Source: Halioglobus sp. (GTDB lineage: Bacteria > Pseudomonadota > Gammaproteobacteria > Pseudomonadales > Halieaceae). Taken from it: a DNA stretch of 64,000 nt. The notes under the pieces were generated by a model. That model was not told the origin of the DNA. It saw only the letters and a list, made by a program, of their open reading frames with translations, and made no database searches. Position 1 is the stretch's first letter, and the number at the start of each line of letters is the position of its first letter. The stretch lies in contig JAPKAY010000003.1 in the NCBI GenBank assembly GCA_028825045.1, forward strand, positions 1 through 64,000, written 5' to 3'. This document shows, piece by piece, positions 20,449 through 32,706 of the stretch. The position numbers and the translations under genes are program-made.

Positions 20449-21111
20449 TTACACGCCCTCCCCAACAGCAGTATGTTTGGCAATCTTGAATTCAGGGGCC
20501 TCGACCTGCTCCGAGCGCACGCTTCTTAATACCCAGATAAAACCGCCAATCAAAAAGAATGCACTGGGAGGCAATAACAGCAAGCCGTTGGGTATATACC
20601 AGCCGCCGTCCGTAGCTAATGGCAGGACCTCGTAGCCCATAAGCTTGCCCGAGCCAAATACCTCGCGGAAAAACGCAACCGCGATGAGTACGACACTGTA
20701 TCCAAGGCCGTTGCCTATGCCATCCATAAAGCTGGCCAGCGGCGGGTTTTTCATCGCGAACGCTTCGGCGCGCCCCATGACGATACAGTTGGTGATTATT
20801 AGCCCGACAAAAACGGAGAGTTGTTTACTGATGGTGAATGCGTAGGCCTTAAGAAATTGATCTACCACGATCACCAAAGAGGCGATGACCACCATTTGAA
20901 CAATAATACGGATACTGCCCGGTATGTGATTGCGAATTGAAGAGATGAACATTCCGGAAAATGCGGTTACGACAGTAAGCGCTACACACATAACCAGCGT
21001 CACCTTCATGGACGAGGTCACGGCCAACGCCGAACAAATTCCCAGGATTTGTAAACCGATCGGATTGTTCTTGAATATAGGCCCGGTCAGCGTTTCTTTT
21101 ATGGACTCCAT
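20449..21111 (-). CDS. nqrD: Na+-NQR subunit D
   Basis: [44 protein letters not shown]. Confidence 0.96.
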   Translation of the reverse strand: MESIKETLTGPIFKNNPIGLQILGICSALAVTSSMKVTLVMCVALTVVTAFSGMFISSIRNHIPGSIRIIVQMVVIASLVIVVDQFLKAYAFTISKQLSVFVGLIITNCIVMGRAEAFAMKNPPLASFMDGIGNGLGYSVVLIAVAFFREVFGSGKLMGYEVLPLATDGGWYIPNGLLLLPPSAFFLIGGFIWVLRSVRSEQVEAPEFKIAKHTAVGEGV

Positions 21112-21113
21112 AA

Positions 21114-21890
21114 TCAGGCTTCCCCTACTCGCAAGTTATTTAAAAATGGCTCAAAGCCGTCTTCACCGAGCCAGAAATGCACCAAATTAGTCACGCCTCG
21201 ACTGGTGAGCGTGGCGCCAGCCAAGCCGTCCACTTCCCATGCGGCACCCGCCGCAAGTGGGTCGACCGACCCCTTGATGAGACCAATTTGCACATCGCCA
21301 TCGCGATAAACTTCCTTTCCAGGCCAGAACGCTTTCCAGCGAGGATTATCGATTTCACCGCCCAGACCCGGCGTTTCGCCGTGCTCATAGAAGCCTAAGC
21401 CAGCAATGGTATTGGCATCAGGTTCCAAAGCAATAAAACCGTACATCGTTGACCACAGGCCATAGCCCCTGATAGGCAATATAATTTTGTCGATACCGCC
21501 GGCAGCATCCTGCACCAGGTACACCAGGGAGTATCGTTCCCGCCGGGAAATCTTGGCCAAATCCTCTTTGGCAGTGAGCGCTTCCGATAGATCTGGATCC
21601 TTGGCGGCCTTGCGCTGCACGTACTTGTCAGGATCCACTGCATTGTCTGCAAATTTACCCGTCTGCAAATCCACGACTCGCGTCTGCACATCGGCAAACT
21701 GCTCATCGACGCTCTTACCTTCCACCAGCATCCCGGCGGCGGCCAAAATATTCCGCTTACGATCCAGTGTCTTGTTAACTTCCTGCACCGGCTTGAGCAA
21801 TACCGCTGCGGCGGAAACGACAACCGAGCACACTATGCACAGGGCAAACGCAACTACCAGTGTTTTACCGATGCTGTCATTACTGGACAC
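21114..21890 (-). CDS. nqrC: Na+-NQR subunit C; GTG start preferred
   Basis: [24 protein letters not shown]; flavinylation motif region [15 protein letters not shown]. Confidence 0.94.
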   Translation of the reverse strand: MSSNDSIGKTLVVAFALCIVCSVVVSAAAVLLKPVQEVNKTLDRKRNILAAAGMLVEGKSVDEQFADVQTRVVDLQTGKFADNAVDPDKYVQRKAAKDPDLSEALTAKEDLAKISRRERYSLVYLVQDAAGGIDKIILPIRGYGLWSTMYGFIALEPDANTIAGLGFYEHGETPGLGGEIDNPRWKAFWPGKEVYRDGDVQIGLIKGSVDPLAAGAAWEVDGLAGATLTSRGVTNLVHFWLGEDGFEPFLNNLRVGEA

Positions 21891-23076
21891 GGGCAAGCCT
21901 CCGTTTAATATTAGCCTGAACCACAAAGTGATCCATCAGCGGGGCGAAGAGATTGGAAAACAGTATCGCCAACATAATACCCTCGGGGAACGCCGGATTG
22001 ACCACCCGAATCAACACCGTCATCGCGCCAATCAAAAAACCGTAGGTCCACTTGCCGGTATTGGTCATTGCCCCCGATACAGGATCCGTCGCCATAAAAA
22101 CCATACCGAAGGCAAAGCCCCCAGTAACCAAATGCCAATACCAGGGCATTGCAAAGGCCGGATTATTGTCCGATGTGATGAAATTAAACAGCGTTGAAAG
22201 GGCAAACATGCCGAGAAAGACACCGGACATAATGCGCCATGAGGCTATGCGCGTCGCCAGCAGCAATAGCATGCCAATCAAAATAGCCAGCGTTGAGGTT
22301 TCACCAATAGAACCCGGAATAGAACCCAGGAAAGCGTCCCACCAGCTCCACTGTTGCTTCAAGGCGTCCATCCCGCTGGAGGCTACGACGGACAGTGGCG
22401 TGGCACCGGTATAACCATCCACCGCAACCCACACCGCATCGCCGGACATTTGTACCGGATAGGCAAAATATAAAAATGCGCGTCCAGTCAGCGCGGGGTT
22501 CAGAAAATTCTTGCCGGTGCCGCCGAATATCTCCTTGCCAATAACAATGCCGAAGCTGATACCCAGGGCCACCTGCCAGAGGGGAACATCTGGCGGGCAA
22601 CAAAGCGCAAAAAGTATGGAGGTGACAAAGAAACCTTCATTGACCTCGTGGCCGCGCTTAATGGCAAATAATATTTCCCAGCTTATGCCGACCAAAAAGG
22701 TGACGATGTAGATAGGCAGGAAGAACACCGCGCCATACCAGAAACAATCCCACACGCTACTGGCGTCATATCCGCCCACCAGCTCTATTAGCCAACCGCG
22801 CCAACTCTCTACCTCGTACCCTAAAGGCATAACATCTGTTGCCTGCGCACCGAGATTGTACATCCCGTAAAACATGGCCGGAAATGTTGCCAGCCACACG
22901 GTGATCATAATTCGCTTCAGGTCGACGCCATCACGCACATGAGCGGTGGATTTTGTAACGGAGTCTGGGGAGTACAGGAAAGTGTCGAAGACCTCAAACA
23001 CGGCAAACCATTTCTGGAAACGGCCACCCTCCTGAAAGTGGTGCTCCAGATCATCCAGAATTTTTCTTAGTCCCAC
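21880..23076 (-). CDS. nqrB: Na+-NQR subunit B
   Basis: [47 protein letters not shown] flavinylation site. Confidence 0.96.
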   Translation of the reverse strand: MGLRKILDDLEHHFQEGGRFQKWFAVFEVFDTFLYSPDSVTKSTAHVRDGVDLKRIMITVWLATFPAMFYGMYNLGAQATDVMPLGYEVESWRGWLIELVGGYDASSVWDCFWYGAVFFLPIYIVTFLVGISWEILFAIKRGHEVNEGFFVTSILFALCCPPDVPLWQVALGISFGIVIGKEIFGGTGKNFLNPALTGRAFLYFAYPVQMSGDAVWVAVDGYTGATPLSVVASSGMDALKQQWSWWDAFLGSIPGSIGETSTLAILIGMLLLLATRIASWRIMSGVFLGMFALSTLFNFITSDNNPAFAMPWYWHLVTGGFAFGMVFMATDPVSGAMTNTGKWTYGFLIGAMTVLIRVVNPAFPEGIMLAILFSNLFAPLMDHFVVQANIKRRLARVQ

Positions 23077-23079
23077 GGT

Positions 23080-24417
23080 CTACCCCTCCTTCTCGATACG
23101 CGTCAGGGTCTCTCGCAGGATGGGACCGTATTCATATTTTCCGGGACACACGTAGCTGCACAGCGCCAGGTCTTCCTCTTCCAACTCCAGGCAACCCAGT
23201 GCCTGCGCCATTTCGGTATCGCCAACGATTAAAGCGCGCAATAATTGGGTCGGCAACATGTCCATGGGTACCACTTTTTCGTAGCTGCCCACAGGCACCA
23301 TGGCCCGCTCGCTGCCATTGGTATTGGTCGTCATGGCCAGCGGCTTGGTACCAAAGATGCTGGTGAAATAGATCCCAAGGTTGGAGTGTTTATTGAATCC
23401 TGGAGATATCCAGCCCATAAACTCGCGCTGCCGACCCTCCAGCAGCACCGATACTTGAGTGTGATACCGGCCAAGGTAGGCCGTTGCGCCCTGCACGGCC
23501 CGACCGCCAAGGACCGAGCCTGAAATCACACGATTGTCGCCATTTTTGATCTGTCCGGCACACAGCGCCTGCAGGTCTGCGCCGACTCGAGTGCGTAATA
23601 AACGGGGCTGCTCCACTTGCGGCCCTGCCAGTGCAATGACCCTGTCGGTATACAGACGGCCGTCCAAAAACAGTCGGCCGATGGCAATCACATCCTGATA
23701 GCCTATCGTCCACACCACCTTAGTGGCACTCACTCCCTCGAGAAAATGCACATGGGTGCCCACTAATCCGGCTGGGTGGGGTCCAGCAAATTGGGCATGC
23801 TCTATGTTAGAGGCATTTCCGCTAGGAACCTCAGCACCGCCCGCCGTGCACAGATACACCTTCCCCGTCGTCAACGTGGCGAGGATGTCCTGGCCCAGAC
23901 TGAATGCTTGAGATTGCTGACTAATGACTACGGTGGGGTCAGCTGCCAACGGCTGGGAGTCGACCGCCGTGACAAAAATTGCGGCAGCCTCAGACTCTGG
24001 CGCCGGAACCTTGCTATAGGGCCGGGTTCGAATAGCCGTCCACTGGCCACTGCGCACCAGTTGTTCGCGAATCGCTGACGGCTCTGGCAGCGCGTCGGCC
24101 GTACAGGTATCAAACGTTTCTGAGTCTTCACCATCGACCTCAATCACCACGGATTGGAGCACGCGCCGTGCGCCCCGGTTGATCGCTGAAATGGTGCCTG
24201 CTGCAGGTGCGGTATAACACACGCCTTCTGTTTTTTTGTCCGTAAACAGAACCTGCCCACACTTGACGCGCTCACCTTCTCGCACTGCCATAGTGGGCTT
24301 CATGCCAATGTAATCAAATCCCACTAGTGCCACCGCTCTGGCGGCGGGAGCGTCTTCAATTACTTGCCGGGGAGCGCCTTGAATTGGAATATCCAAGCCC
24401 CGTTTGATCTTGATCAT
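23080..24417 (-). CDS. nqrA: Na+-NQR subunit A
   Basis: [24 protein letters not shown]; full-length NqrA. Confidence 0.96.
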   Translation of the reverse strand: MIKIKRGLDIPIQGAPRQVIEDAPAARAVALVGFDYIGMKPTMAVREGERVKCGQVLFTDKKTEGVCYTAPAAGTISAINRGARRVLQSVVIEVDGEDSETFDTCTADALPEPSAIREQLVRSGQWTAIRTRPYSKVPAPESEAAAIFVTAVDSQPLAADPTVVISQQSQAFSLGQDILATLTTGKVYLCTAGGAEVPSGNASNIEHAQFAGPHPAGLVGTHVHFLEGVSATKVVWTIGYQDVIAIGRLFLDGRLYTDRVIALAGPQVEQPRLLRTRVGADLQALCAGQIKNGDNRVISGSVLGGRAVQGATAYLGRYHTQVSVLLEGRQREFMGWISPGFNKHSNLGIYFTSIFGTKPLAMTTNTNGSERAMVPVGSYEKVVPMDMLPTQLLRALIVGDTEMAQALGCLELEEEDLALCSYVCPGKYEYGPILRETLTRIEKEG

Positions 24418-24709
24418 ACGATCTGCCTAACGAATCACAACGAATATGAGTGGACTGAAAACACCGCGAAGCTTGCCCCGACAATTGAGTCCTTCAGCGT
24501 TTGTAGATCGCTGAATATTGCCCCGTTTTGGACCGGATGTTGCCGCTGGAATTCAGGCCGCGCGCATTATACCGGATTGGCTCCCCAAAAAACCAGCTAG
24601 ATCAGGTCAGTAGTTTGATTTTGAACAAGTTTTTTACGTCGTAGGGGACTACCAGCCACGCTGCACGGTAGAAATACCGAAACCATCACCACCTAGCACA
24701 GCGGGCGAC

Positions 24710-26179
24710 TCAGGCTGGCTGTGGGTACACCGCGTATTCGATACCCGCCATTTGCTCTAAAATCCTGTGGACCTGGCATGTATAGCCGTATTCATTGTCG
24801 TACCAAAGGTATAGCACCGCCTGCTTGCCATTCACGATGGTCGCTTTGGCGTCAAAAACACAGGCGTGCCGAGAGCCCACAAAATCGCTGGAAACCACCT
24901 CAGGGGATGCTGAAAAGTCTATCTGCTTGCGCAGGGGCGAGTGCAGCGCCTGATAGCGCATAAAATCATTCACCTGTTCGGCGGTAGTTTCTCGTGAGAG
25001 CGTCAGGTTGAGAATAGCCATGGATACATTGGGCGTCGGTACGCGAATCGCATTGCCGGTCAATTTGCCGGCCAATTGCGGCAACACCTTACCTACCGCC
25101 ACCGCTGCGCCCGTTTCAGTCAACACCATGTTCAATGCCGCGCTGCGACCGCGGCGTGATGCCTTGTGGTAGTTGTCGATCAAATTCTGATCATTAGTAA
25201 AGGCGTGAACGGTCTCGACGTGCCCCGCAACAATGCCGTACTCATCATCCATCGCTTTCAGTGGAGGCCCGATTGCATTGGTGGTGCATGAGGCGGCGGA
25301 GATTATACGGTCAGAGGGGTCGATAATGTGATCGTTGAGACCAGCCACCACATTTTTAATGCTTCCCTTCCCGGGAGCGGTGAGAATAACCTTGCTGACG
25401 CCTTTGCTCTTGAGGTGCCTGGAGAGACCTTCTTCATCCCGCCAGACGCCGGTGTTGTCGATGATAATGGCATTGTCGATGCCGTATGCGGTGTAGTCGA
25501 TTGTGTCCGGCGCATCAGCATAAATAACCTTGATCTCGTTGCCGTTGGCTACAAACGACTGGCGCTCCTCATCCATACGGATGGTGCCCTCAAAGGCACC
25601 GTGCACCGAGTCGCGGCGCAGCAGGCTCGCTCGCTTTTCCAAATCATTCGCCGCCTTGCCCTTGCGCACGACAATAGCGCGTAGACGCAGGCAATCGCCG
25701 CCATTGGTTTTGTCGATCATAATGCGGGCCATCAACCGACCGATGCGGCCAAACCCATAGAGAACCACGTCCTGGGGTTGATCGAGTGGCTTGCCCTTAA
25801 ATCCCACCAGCGAACCCAATTCGCGATCAACATACTGGTCAAGGCTAAGACCCTGCGCAACACCATCGACCGAGTACCCGACCGCCAGACGGCCTACATC
25901 AACATGGGCGGGGCCCAGATCCAACTGACTCAGCCGATTGAAGACAGGGAACGTCTCAAATTCTGACAGCTCATTACCTTCTACCTGGCGCACATAGCGA
26001 TGGTCTTTCATGATCTCGTAAACAGAGCGATTGACCAGGGGCTTGCCGTAGATGTAGCACTTGACGTTTTTTTCCCGGGACAGCCTGCCCACCATGGGAA
26101 TCATGCCCTCGGCTAATGCCTCGCGCTGCTTCCAGTCTTTGAAGTAGTCATCGGGCCGTTCACGCTTGCGGTCACTCAC
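24710..26179 (-). CDS. gap: Glyceraldehyde-3-phosphate dehydrogenase (long N-terminally extended type)
   Basis: YGFGRIGRLMARI, SAASCTTNAIGPPLKAMDDEYGI, WYDNEYGY. Confidence 0.94.
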   Translation of the reverse strand: MSDRKRERPDDYFKDWKQREALAEGMIPMVGRLSREKNVKCYIYGKPLVNRSVYEIMKDHRYVRQVEGNELSEFETFPVFNRLSQLDLGPAHVDVGRLAVGYSVDGVAQGLSLDQYVDRELGSLVGFKGKPLDQPQDVVLYGFGRIGRLMARIMIDKTNGGDCLRLRAIVVRKGKAANDLEKRASLLRRDSVHGAFEGTIRMDEERQSFVANGNEIKVIYADAPDTIDYTAYGIDNAIIIDNTGVWRDEEGLSRHLKSKGVSKVILTAPGKGSIKNVVAGLNDHIIDPSDRIISAASCTTNAIGPPLKAMDDEYGIVAGHVETVHAFTNDQNLIDNYHKASRRGRSAALNMVLTETGAAVAVGKVLPQLAGKLTGNAIRVPTPNVSMAILNLTLSRETTAEQVNDFMRYQALHSPLRKQIDFSASPEVVSSDFVGSRHACVFDAKATIVNGKQAVLYLWYDNEYGYTCQVHRILEQMAGIEYAVYPQPA

Positions 26180-26377
26180 TATCGGATACCTTTTGGGTCG
26201 TGTGCAGTGTGGCTAGGGGTTCGGCGCGTATTATTATCCGATGGCCCGAGCGGTGCAAGCCGCTATCTGCCATATTCACGCTCTGGGTCTACACCGTTGC
26301 TGGAGATTGGCCCAGCCTCCGTTATAATTGCGCTGTTGCAAGCCCACCCGTCCCACCGCACAAGCGATTCTCAAACT

Positions 26378-29300
26378 ATGTTCAGTAAACTGGTCGATAA
26401 GACGCCCTGGCCGCAGCAGGTTGCCTCACGAACTGCCCTTGGTCCGTTCAGCGGGTGCGCGGATGCGCAGTGTATCGCCGAGCTGGCGGTCCCGGGACGC
26501 CTGCTGGTGGTAGTGACAGCCGATACCAGTTCCAGCCTGGCATTAGAGCGTGAACTCCCCTTCTTCCTGGATGAGGCAGTTGAAATCCTGGTGTTTCCCG
26601 ACTGGGAAACCCTGCCCTACGACAACTTTTCACCCCATCAGGATATCATCTCGGAACGCCTGAATACCCTGTATCGGCTGCCGTCAATGACCGAGGGCAT
26701 ACTGATCGTACCGGTGCCGACACTGATGCATCGACTGGCACCGACCCAGTACATAGCGGGATCCAGCCTTGTACTGGAAACAGGCCAGTCGCTGAACGTC
26801 GAACAATTTAGAGGCAACCTGACGCACAATGGCTATACCAATGTGGAGACGGTCTATGAACACGGCGAGTTTGCCCAGCGTGGCTCGCTTCTGGACGTCT
26901 ATCCCATGGGCAGCGACCTGCCCTTTCGCATCGATCTACTTGACGACGAAATCGATTCCCTGCGAACTTTTGAGCCTGAAAGCCAGCGTACGGTCGAAAG
27001 GGTGGACGGCGTCAATCTTCTCCCCGCAAGAGAGTATCCGCTGACAGCCGGTGCGATAAGACGATTCCAGATGAACTGGTACGACAGTTTTGAGGTGGAA
27101 CATGACCTATGCCCCACCTACTGTGAGGTGAGTGCCGGGCGCAGCCCGGGAGGCTGTGAGTATTACCTGCCATTATTCTTCGAAGACAATGCCACCCTGT
27201 TTGACTACCTGCCCTCAACCAGTGCCATCATCACAACGGGTGACCACCATGGTGCAGCACAGCACTTCTGGCAGGAAGTGAACACACGTTTCGAGGAGTA
27301 CGGCATCGATCCCAGGCGGCCACTCCTGCCGCCCAAACGCTGCTTTACCCCAATTGAAGAGCTCTATCAGCAATTCCGTCGATTTGCCGTTCTCGAATTA
27401 CGCCAAAATCCGGACGCAGTAGTGCACCAACAAACAGCCGTGCTGCCGCCACCGAAACTCGCAGATGACCACGAAAAAGAGTCCCCTGCCAATCACCTGG
27501 TGCGCTTTTTGCAGGACCATCAGGGGCCCGTACTCCTGTGCGCCGAATCAGCCGGCCGCCGGGAGATTCTGCTGGAGTCATTGCGCGAACATCAGCTGGC
27601 GCCACCGGCAGTGGCCAACTGGCGGGCGTTCATCGATTCCAAACTGGAGTTCGCCATCGCCACAGCTCCGCTTGATCGCGGGCTGTATTTTGGCTCCGAC
27701 CAGCCAACGCTTGTTTGCGAAACACAACTGTTTGGCAATCGCGTCGCCCAGCGTAGACGTCGTAAGAGTTCTGATGAGATAGACCACACCAGTGTATTTA
27801 AGGACCTCAATGAATTACGCGAGGGCGTACCCGTAGTTCATCTGGAGCACGGCGTAGGACGTTATATTGGTCTACAAAAGCTGTCCGTAGACAACCAAGA
27901 CACCGAATTTCTAGCGCTGGAATACGCCCAGGGCTCCCGACTATATGTCCCCGTATCATCATTGCACCTGATCAGTCGTTACGCAGGGAGTGATCCAGAG
28001 CGCGCACCACTGCACAAACTAGGCTCGGACCAGTGGGAAAAAGCGCGGCGTAAAGCCAGCGAAAAAGCTAACGATATCGCATCACAGCTATTGGAAGTCT
28101 ACGCTCGACGCGAAGCGCGCCAGGGCTTCGAATTTCAAGAGAAGGATCAGGACTATACGAAATTCTGTGCCGCCTTCCCTTTTGAAGAGACGCCCGACCA
28201 GGAAGCCACCATTAATGCGGTACTTAAAGATATGCTCAGCCCCCGCGTGATGGACAGGCTGGTGTGTGGCGATGTCGGTTTTGGCAAAACCGAAGTTGCG
28301 TTGCGCGCCGCATTTGTCGCTACCAGTAATCGCAAGCAGGTCGCAGTACTGGTCCCCACCACATTATTGGCGCAGCAGCACTTCAACTCGTTCAGCGACC
28401 GCTTTGCCGACTGGCCGATCACGGTTGAGGTAGTCTCACGCTTTAAATCTACCGCTGAACTGAATGCTGTAACCCTTCGAGCCGCGTCAGGCGATGTCGA
28501 TATCCTGATTGGCACGCACAAATTGTTGCAAAACAATTTTCGGTTTCACGATCTGGGCCTGCTCATTATTGACGAGGAACACCGCTTCGGAGTGAAGCAG
28601 AAAGAGGTCATCAAAGCCCTGCGCTCCGAAGTCGACATACTGACACTGACAGCCACCCCCATACCGCGCACACTCAACATGGCGTTAGGCGGCATGCGCG
28701 ACCTGTCCATTATCGCCACACCACCGGCACGACGCCTGTCCATCAAGACGTTTGTGAGGGAGCACAATATTGCTCTGGTCAAGGAAGCGGTGCTGCGCGA
28801 AGTCCTCCGTGGCGGGCAGGTCTACTTCCTGCACAACGAAGTGAAAACAATTGAGGAAACAGCGCGCAAACTGCGCGAATTGCTGCCGGATATTAGTATC
28901 GCCGTTGCCCACGGGCAGATGCGCGAAACCCAGCTGGAACAGGTGATGTCCAGTTTTTATCATCGACAGCACCACATCCTCGTGTGCTCCACCATCATCG
29001 AAACCGGCATCGATATTCCCAATGCCAACACCATCATCATTGAACGTGCCGACAAATTTGGTCTCGCCCAACTGCACCAGCTTCGTGGCCGGGTCGGACG
29101 CTCTCATCACCAGGCCTATGCCTATTTGCTTACGCCTCCCCGCTCCGCCATTTCGTCGGATGCGGGCAAACGACTGGAAGCCATTGAGGCCGCAGGTGAT
29201 CTGGGCTCAGGGTACCTGTTGGCCACACTCGACATGGAGATACGCGGCGCGGGAGAGTTATTGGGTGACGAACAGAGTGGTCAGATACACAGCGTGGGGT

Positions 29301-29848
29301 TCTCCATGTATATGGATATGCTGCAGCGCGCCGTGGAGTCACTCCGGCGCGGGGAGATCCCCGACGTTGATGCACCGTTAGACCAGGGCACCGAGGTCAA
29401 CTTTCATGTGCCCGCCCTGATTCCGGATGACTACCTTCCAGACGTCAATACCCGCCTGGTACTGTACAAACGTATTGCCGCAGCGCCGGGCAATGATGAA
29501 CTGCGAAGTTTGCAGGTAGAGATGATAGATCGATTCGGATTGCTGCCGCCGCAAGTCAATAACTTGTTTCAGGTATCACGCATGCGCCTGCGAGCGCAGG
29601 ATTTGGGCATTCGAACTATTGAAGCAGGCCCCGAGGGTGGTAGTATCGATTTCAAGGAAACGACACCGGTCAACCCACTGAGTCTGGTCAATCTAGTGCA
29701 ATCAGATCCGCGCTCCTACACACTGGCTGGGCCGACTCGTCTTCGCTTCGAACAATCATTACCCGATATTCATGAGCGGCAACGCTATTTGGAAGAGCTA
29801 TTGGATACCATCGCCACAGATCCTAACAAGAGGGCTGCTGATGCCTGA
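26378..29848 (+). CDS. mfd: Transcription-repair coupling factor
   Basis: Walker A CGDVGFGKTEVALRAAFVA, DEEHRFGVKQKE, TATPIPRTLNMAL, TRG motif; start MFSKLVDKTPWP. Confidence 0.96.
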   Translation: MFSKLVDKTPWPQQVASRTALGPFSGCADAQCIAELAVPGRLLVVVTADTSSSLALERELPFFLDEAVEILVFPDWETLPYDNFSPHQDIISERLNTLYRLPSMTEGILIVPVPTLMHRLAPTQYIAGSSLVLETGQSLNVEQFRGNLTHNGYTNVETVYEHGEFAQRGSLLDVYPMGSDLPFRIDLLDDEIDSLRTFEPESQRTVERVDGVNLLPAREYPLTAGAIRRFQMNWYDSFEVEHDLCPTYCEVSAGRSPGGCEYYLPLFFEDNATLFDYLPSTSAIITTGDHHGAAQHFWQEVNTRFEEYGIDPRRPLLPPKRCFTPIEELYQQFRRFAVLELRQNPDAVVHQQTAVLPPPKLADDHEKESPANHLVRFLQDHQGPVLLCAESAGRREILLESLREHQLAPPAVANWRAFIDSKLEFAIATAPLDRGLYFGSDQPTLVCETQLFGNRVAQRRRRKSSDEIDHTSVFKDLNELREGVPVVHLEHGVGRYIGLQKLSVDNQDTEFLALEYAQGSRLYVPVSSLHLISRYAGSDPERAPLHKLGSDQWEKARRKASEKANDIASQLLEVYARREARQGFEFQEKDQDYTKFCAAFPFEETPDQEATINAVLKDMLSPRVMDRLVCGDVGFGKTEVALRAAFVATSNRKQVAVLVPTTLLAQQHFNSFSDRFADWPITVEVVSRFKSTAELNAVTLRAASGDVDILIGTHKLLQNNFRFHDLGLLIIDEEHRFGVKQKEVIKALRSEVDILTLTATPIPRTLNMALGGMRDLSIIATPPARRLSIKTFVREHNIALVKEAVLREVLRGGQVYFLHNEVKTIEETARKLRELLPDISIAVAHGQMRETQLEQVMSSFYHRQHHILVCSTIIETGIDIPNANTIIIERADKFGLAQLHQLRGRVGRSHHQAYAYLLTPPRSAISSDAGKRLEAIEAAGDLGSGYLLATLDMEIRGAGELLGDEQSGQIHSVGFSMYMDMLQRAVESLRRGEIPDVDAPLDQGTEVNFHVPALIPDDYLPDVNTRLVLYKRIAAAPGNDELRSLQVEMIDRFGLLPPQVNNLFQVSRMRLRAQDLGIRTIEAGPEGGSIDFKETTPVNPLSLVNLVQSDPRSYTLAGPTRLRFEQSLPDIHERQRYLEELLDTIATDPNKRAADA

Positions 29849-30809
29849 TCGACCCGCTGCACTGCTGTCGCGACTAATGATCGCTGCAACACTTACCCTC
29901 CCCTACATGGTCCAGGCTGATGCACCCCGTCTATACCGGGTAGAGCTGATTGTGTTCAGCGATAACTCCGGCACTGCCGCCGAACAATGGGAAGCGACCC
30001 CAGACCTTGAGTATCCCGGCACTGCCCGCTTTCTAGTAGATCCCGCGCGAGTAAAAAACAACGCGCGTCAACACGGCGGTTTCAGTCGAGTGGATGAATT
30101 GGGACGGCAGCGCTTGAGTGCTTCCGCTCCTACCAATAACGTCCTCCGCGCTACCCTGTATTCCCGGACAGGTAGAAACACCGTAACGCAGGAGACCAAC
30201 ACCAATTCCCCCGGCGAGGAAGTCGCCAGCACAAACAACACCAGTGCCCGGCCTGCATCGTTCACTTTTCTGCCAAGAAACCAGCTGGTGTTTCGCAGTA
30301 AAGCCGCCTCCATGCAAAAAACCGGGCGTTATAACATTCTATTTCACGAGGCCTGGACACAAACAATCGCTTCCCGGTCGCGGGCACTGCCCATCGTATT
30401 GGATCAGTCCGGTGATGACCTCCAGTGGCCGCTACTACAGGGAACAATCAAACTCTACAAGTCCCGCTATCTCCACCTGGAAACCAATTTGTGGATGAAT
30501 ACAGACGGCGAATATCTGCACAGCACCTGGAGCATGCCCCCTCCTCCGCTTGGGCCACCCTCTGTCATCGTTGAAGAACAGTTCCAATATGAACCCACAG
30601 CAGCACCCACGGTGCAGGTTTATGATCTGCATACGCAGGAAGAACCGTTGGATCTGGAGGAAGCGATGGCAGAGGAACCGGGACCTGTCTACCCGTTTCG
30701 CCACGCCGTATTACTGCAGCAATCGCGGCGCATGCGCAGCGGCGAGGTACACTACATTGACCATCCGATGCTAGGCGTTATCGTCAAAGTGACCCCTCTG
30801 GATAAATAG
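29841..30809 (+). CDS. CsiV family periplasmic protein
   Basis: Signal peptide plus YRVELIVFSDN; overlaps mfd end by 8 nt; conserved mfd neighbour. Confidence 0.8.
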   Translation: MPDRPAALLSRLMIAATLTLPYMVQADAPRLYRVELIVFSDNSGTAAEQWEATPDLEYPGTARFLVDPARVKNNARQHGGFSRVDELGRQRLSASAPTNNVLRATLYSRTGRNTVTQETNTNSPGEEVASTNNTSARPASFTFLPRNQLVFRSKAASMQKTGRYNILFHEAWTQTIASRSRALPIVLDQSGDDLQWPLLQGTIKLYKSRYLHLETNLWMNTDGEYLHSTWSMPPPPLGPPSVIVEEQFQYEPTAAPTVQVYDLHTQEEPLDLEEAMAEEPGPVYPFRHAVLLQQSRRMRSGEVHYIDHPMLGVIVKVTPLDK

Positions 30810-30820
30810 TGCCCGCTGAG

Positions 30821-31570
30821 CTAGGAGTGCCCGCGCTGAACCAACAGCCCACTCAGCAGTTGCCTGACAACAGCCGCTTCCCGCACTAGAATTTCGCGCA
30901 TCGTAGTGATCGACAGCGGCAAATCACCGATGCCCGCGGCGGGGTTCACCACCATGCAAATACATGCAAACGGAACCCCAAGCTCACGTGCCAGTGAAGC
31001 CTCCGGCATTCCGGTCATCCCAACCACGTCGCATCCGTCACGCGCCATACGCTGGATTTCCGCCGCCGTCTCCAGGCGCGGGCCCTGGGTTACGCCGTGA
31101 ACCCCGCTCGACTCGTGCGGTATCCCAGTGGCATTTGCAGCCGCCAGCAGTTGCAGACGAAGCTCACGGTCATAGGGCTCGGTAAAATCGATATGCATCA
31201 ATTCTCCCTCTAAGCCTTCGTCAACGCTGTGCTCTCGCCCCCAGGTGTAATCTATGACCTGATCCGGGACCAAGAGACGCCCTGGCCGCATCGACTGGGA
31301 AATTCCGCCCACTGTATTGATGGCAACGATGCCGTCCACACCCAGCGACCTGAGCGCCCAGAGGTTTGCACGGTAGTTGATTTTGTGAGGTGGGGTAGCA
31401 TTCGGGCTACCGTGACGCTGCAGGAAATAGATAGACGCAGTACCCAACCGGCCTTCCTGAATAGCCCGAGAGGGTTCTCCGTATGGCGTCTGGACGCTGT
31501 GATCGCGCAGTACCTCAAGGCCCTCGAGCTCATCAATCCCGGTGCCCCCAATAATTGCCAGCGGCTTCAA
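30821..31570 (-). CDS. S-methyl-5'-thioinosine phosphorylase / MTAP family
   Basis: PLAIIGGTGIDELEGLE, RHGSPNATPPHKINYRANLWAL, VAINTVGGIS, GMTGMPEASLARELGV; P. aeruginosa PA3004-like context. Confidence 0.88.
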   Translation of the reverse strand: MKPLAIIGGTGIDELEGLEVLRDHSVQTPYGEPSRAIQEGRLGTASIYFLQRHGSPNATPPHKINYRANLWALRSLGVDGIVAINTVGGISQSMRPGRLLVPDQVIDYTWGREHSVDEGLEGELMHIDFTEPYDRELRLQLLAAANATGIPHESSGVHGVTQGPRLETAAEIQRMARDGCDVVGMTGMPEASLARELGVPFACICMVVNPAAGIGDLPLSITTMREILVREAAVVRQLLSGLLVQRGHS

Positions 31571-32706
31571 AGACTGACCTCCGGTGGGGTCTGCTCAATC
31601 TGCGCGATCTGCTCAAGCTGCAGGGTCTGGGTGGGAAAGGCGACATCAGCGCCATTGGCGTGAATGATATTCAGAATCTTCAATAGAATTTCCTCTTTGA
31701 TCTGGTGAAAGTCTACCCACACTGTAGTTTTAGTAAATACGTAGATGAAAAAATCCAGGGTTGAAGGTCCGAAAGACACAAAGTTGACGATAAGTGTTCG
31801 CCTTGTATCGATGTCTTCATGATTCTTGAGCATGTCTCTTACCTGAATGACGATAGCCGCCATGCAATCGGCATCCTCGTAACGCAGGCCTATCGTCTCG
31901 TAGATACGCCGGTTGAACATTCGCGACGGATTCTCCACCGAAATCTGGCTGAAAGTGGAGTTGGGAACATACAGAGGCCTTTGATCGAAGGTGCGAATGC
32001 ATGTCAGGCGCCAGCCAATACTTTCGACAGTGCCCTCAATTTCCTTGTCGGGAGAACGCACCCAGTCGCCCACGGTGAAAGGCCGGTCCAGATGGATACT
32101 GAGCCCGCCAAAAAAATTAGCCAGCATGTCCTTAGCCGCAAAGCCTACGGCAATTCCACCGACACCGCCGAAGGCCAATAGTCCGGAAATGCTTACACCG
32201 AGGGTCTGTAACACCATCAAACCTAACACTACCGACAACGCTATGCGGGCCAGCGTTGCAGTGGCGCGTATCGCCGCTCTGTCAGCCGAGGTGACCGATG
32301 TACCGCGCAAGGCCAAGAATTCCTTCTCTACGCCGGATATCAACCGGTATCCAACCCAGGCCAACAGAACAACCAAACCAGTATCGGACGCACGCTGTAA
32401 ATTTTCCTGCACCTCAGGCGCCTGAGGGTAGAGGGTCAGAGCAATGTAGGCTATCAGTATCCATAAACCGAATATGAGTGGTTTATCGATGGCTTTTATC
32501 AGCACGTCGTCCCAGTTGTGAGCGCTGTTGATGGCGACCCGCCGCACGCGTTTTAGCGTGAATCGCAACGCAAGATGCGCTGCACCCCCACACAGAACGA
32601 GCAAAACTAACGCTTCGTACTTAAAGGTGACGGAAAAGTATCCCGTAATAAAGGTAACCAAACTTTCAATACTATCCACGTCGGTTTTCCAGCCCCTCTC
32701 AGTCAA
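31567..32706 (-). CDS. MscS family mechanosensitive ion channel
   Basis: LLAFGGVGGIAVGFAAKDMLANFFGGLSIHLDRPFTVGDWV. Confidence 0.92.
   Translation of the reverse strand: MTERGWKTDVDSIESLVTFITGYFSVTFKYEALVLLVLCGGAAHLALRFTLKRVRRVAINSAHNWDDVLIKAIDKPLIFGLWILIAYIALTLYPQAPEVQENLQRASDTGLVVLLAWVGYRLISGVEKEFLALRGTSVTSADRAAIRATATLARIALSVVLGLMVLQTLGVSISGLLAFGGVGGIAVGFAAKDMLANFFGGLSIHLDRPFTVGDWVRSPDKEIEGTVESIGWRLTCIRTFDQRPLYVPNSTFSQISVENPSRMFNRRIYETIGLRYEDADCMAAIVIQVRDMLKNHEDIDTRRTLIVNFVSFGPSTLDFFIYVFTKTTVWVDFHQIKEEILLKILNIIHANGADVAFPTQTLQLEQIAQIEQTPPEVSL

Noticed and set aside
17283-24417. nqrABCDEF-apbE-nqrM as an unusual operon
   Set aside because: This is the established Na+-NQR plus maturation gene order; nothing novel seen.
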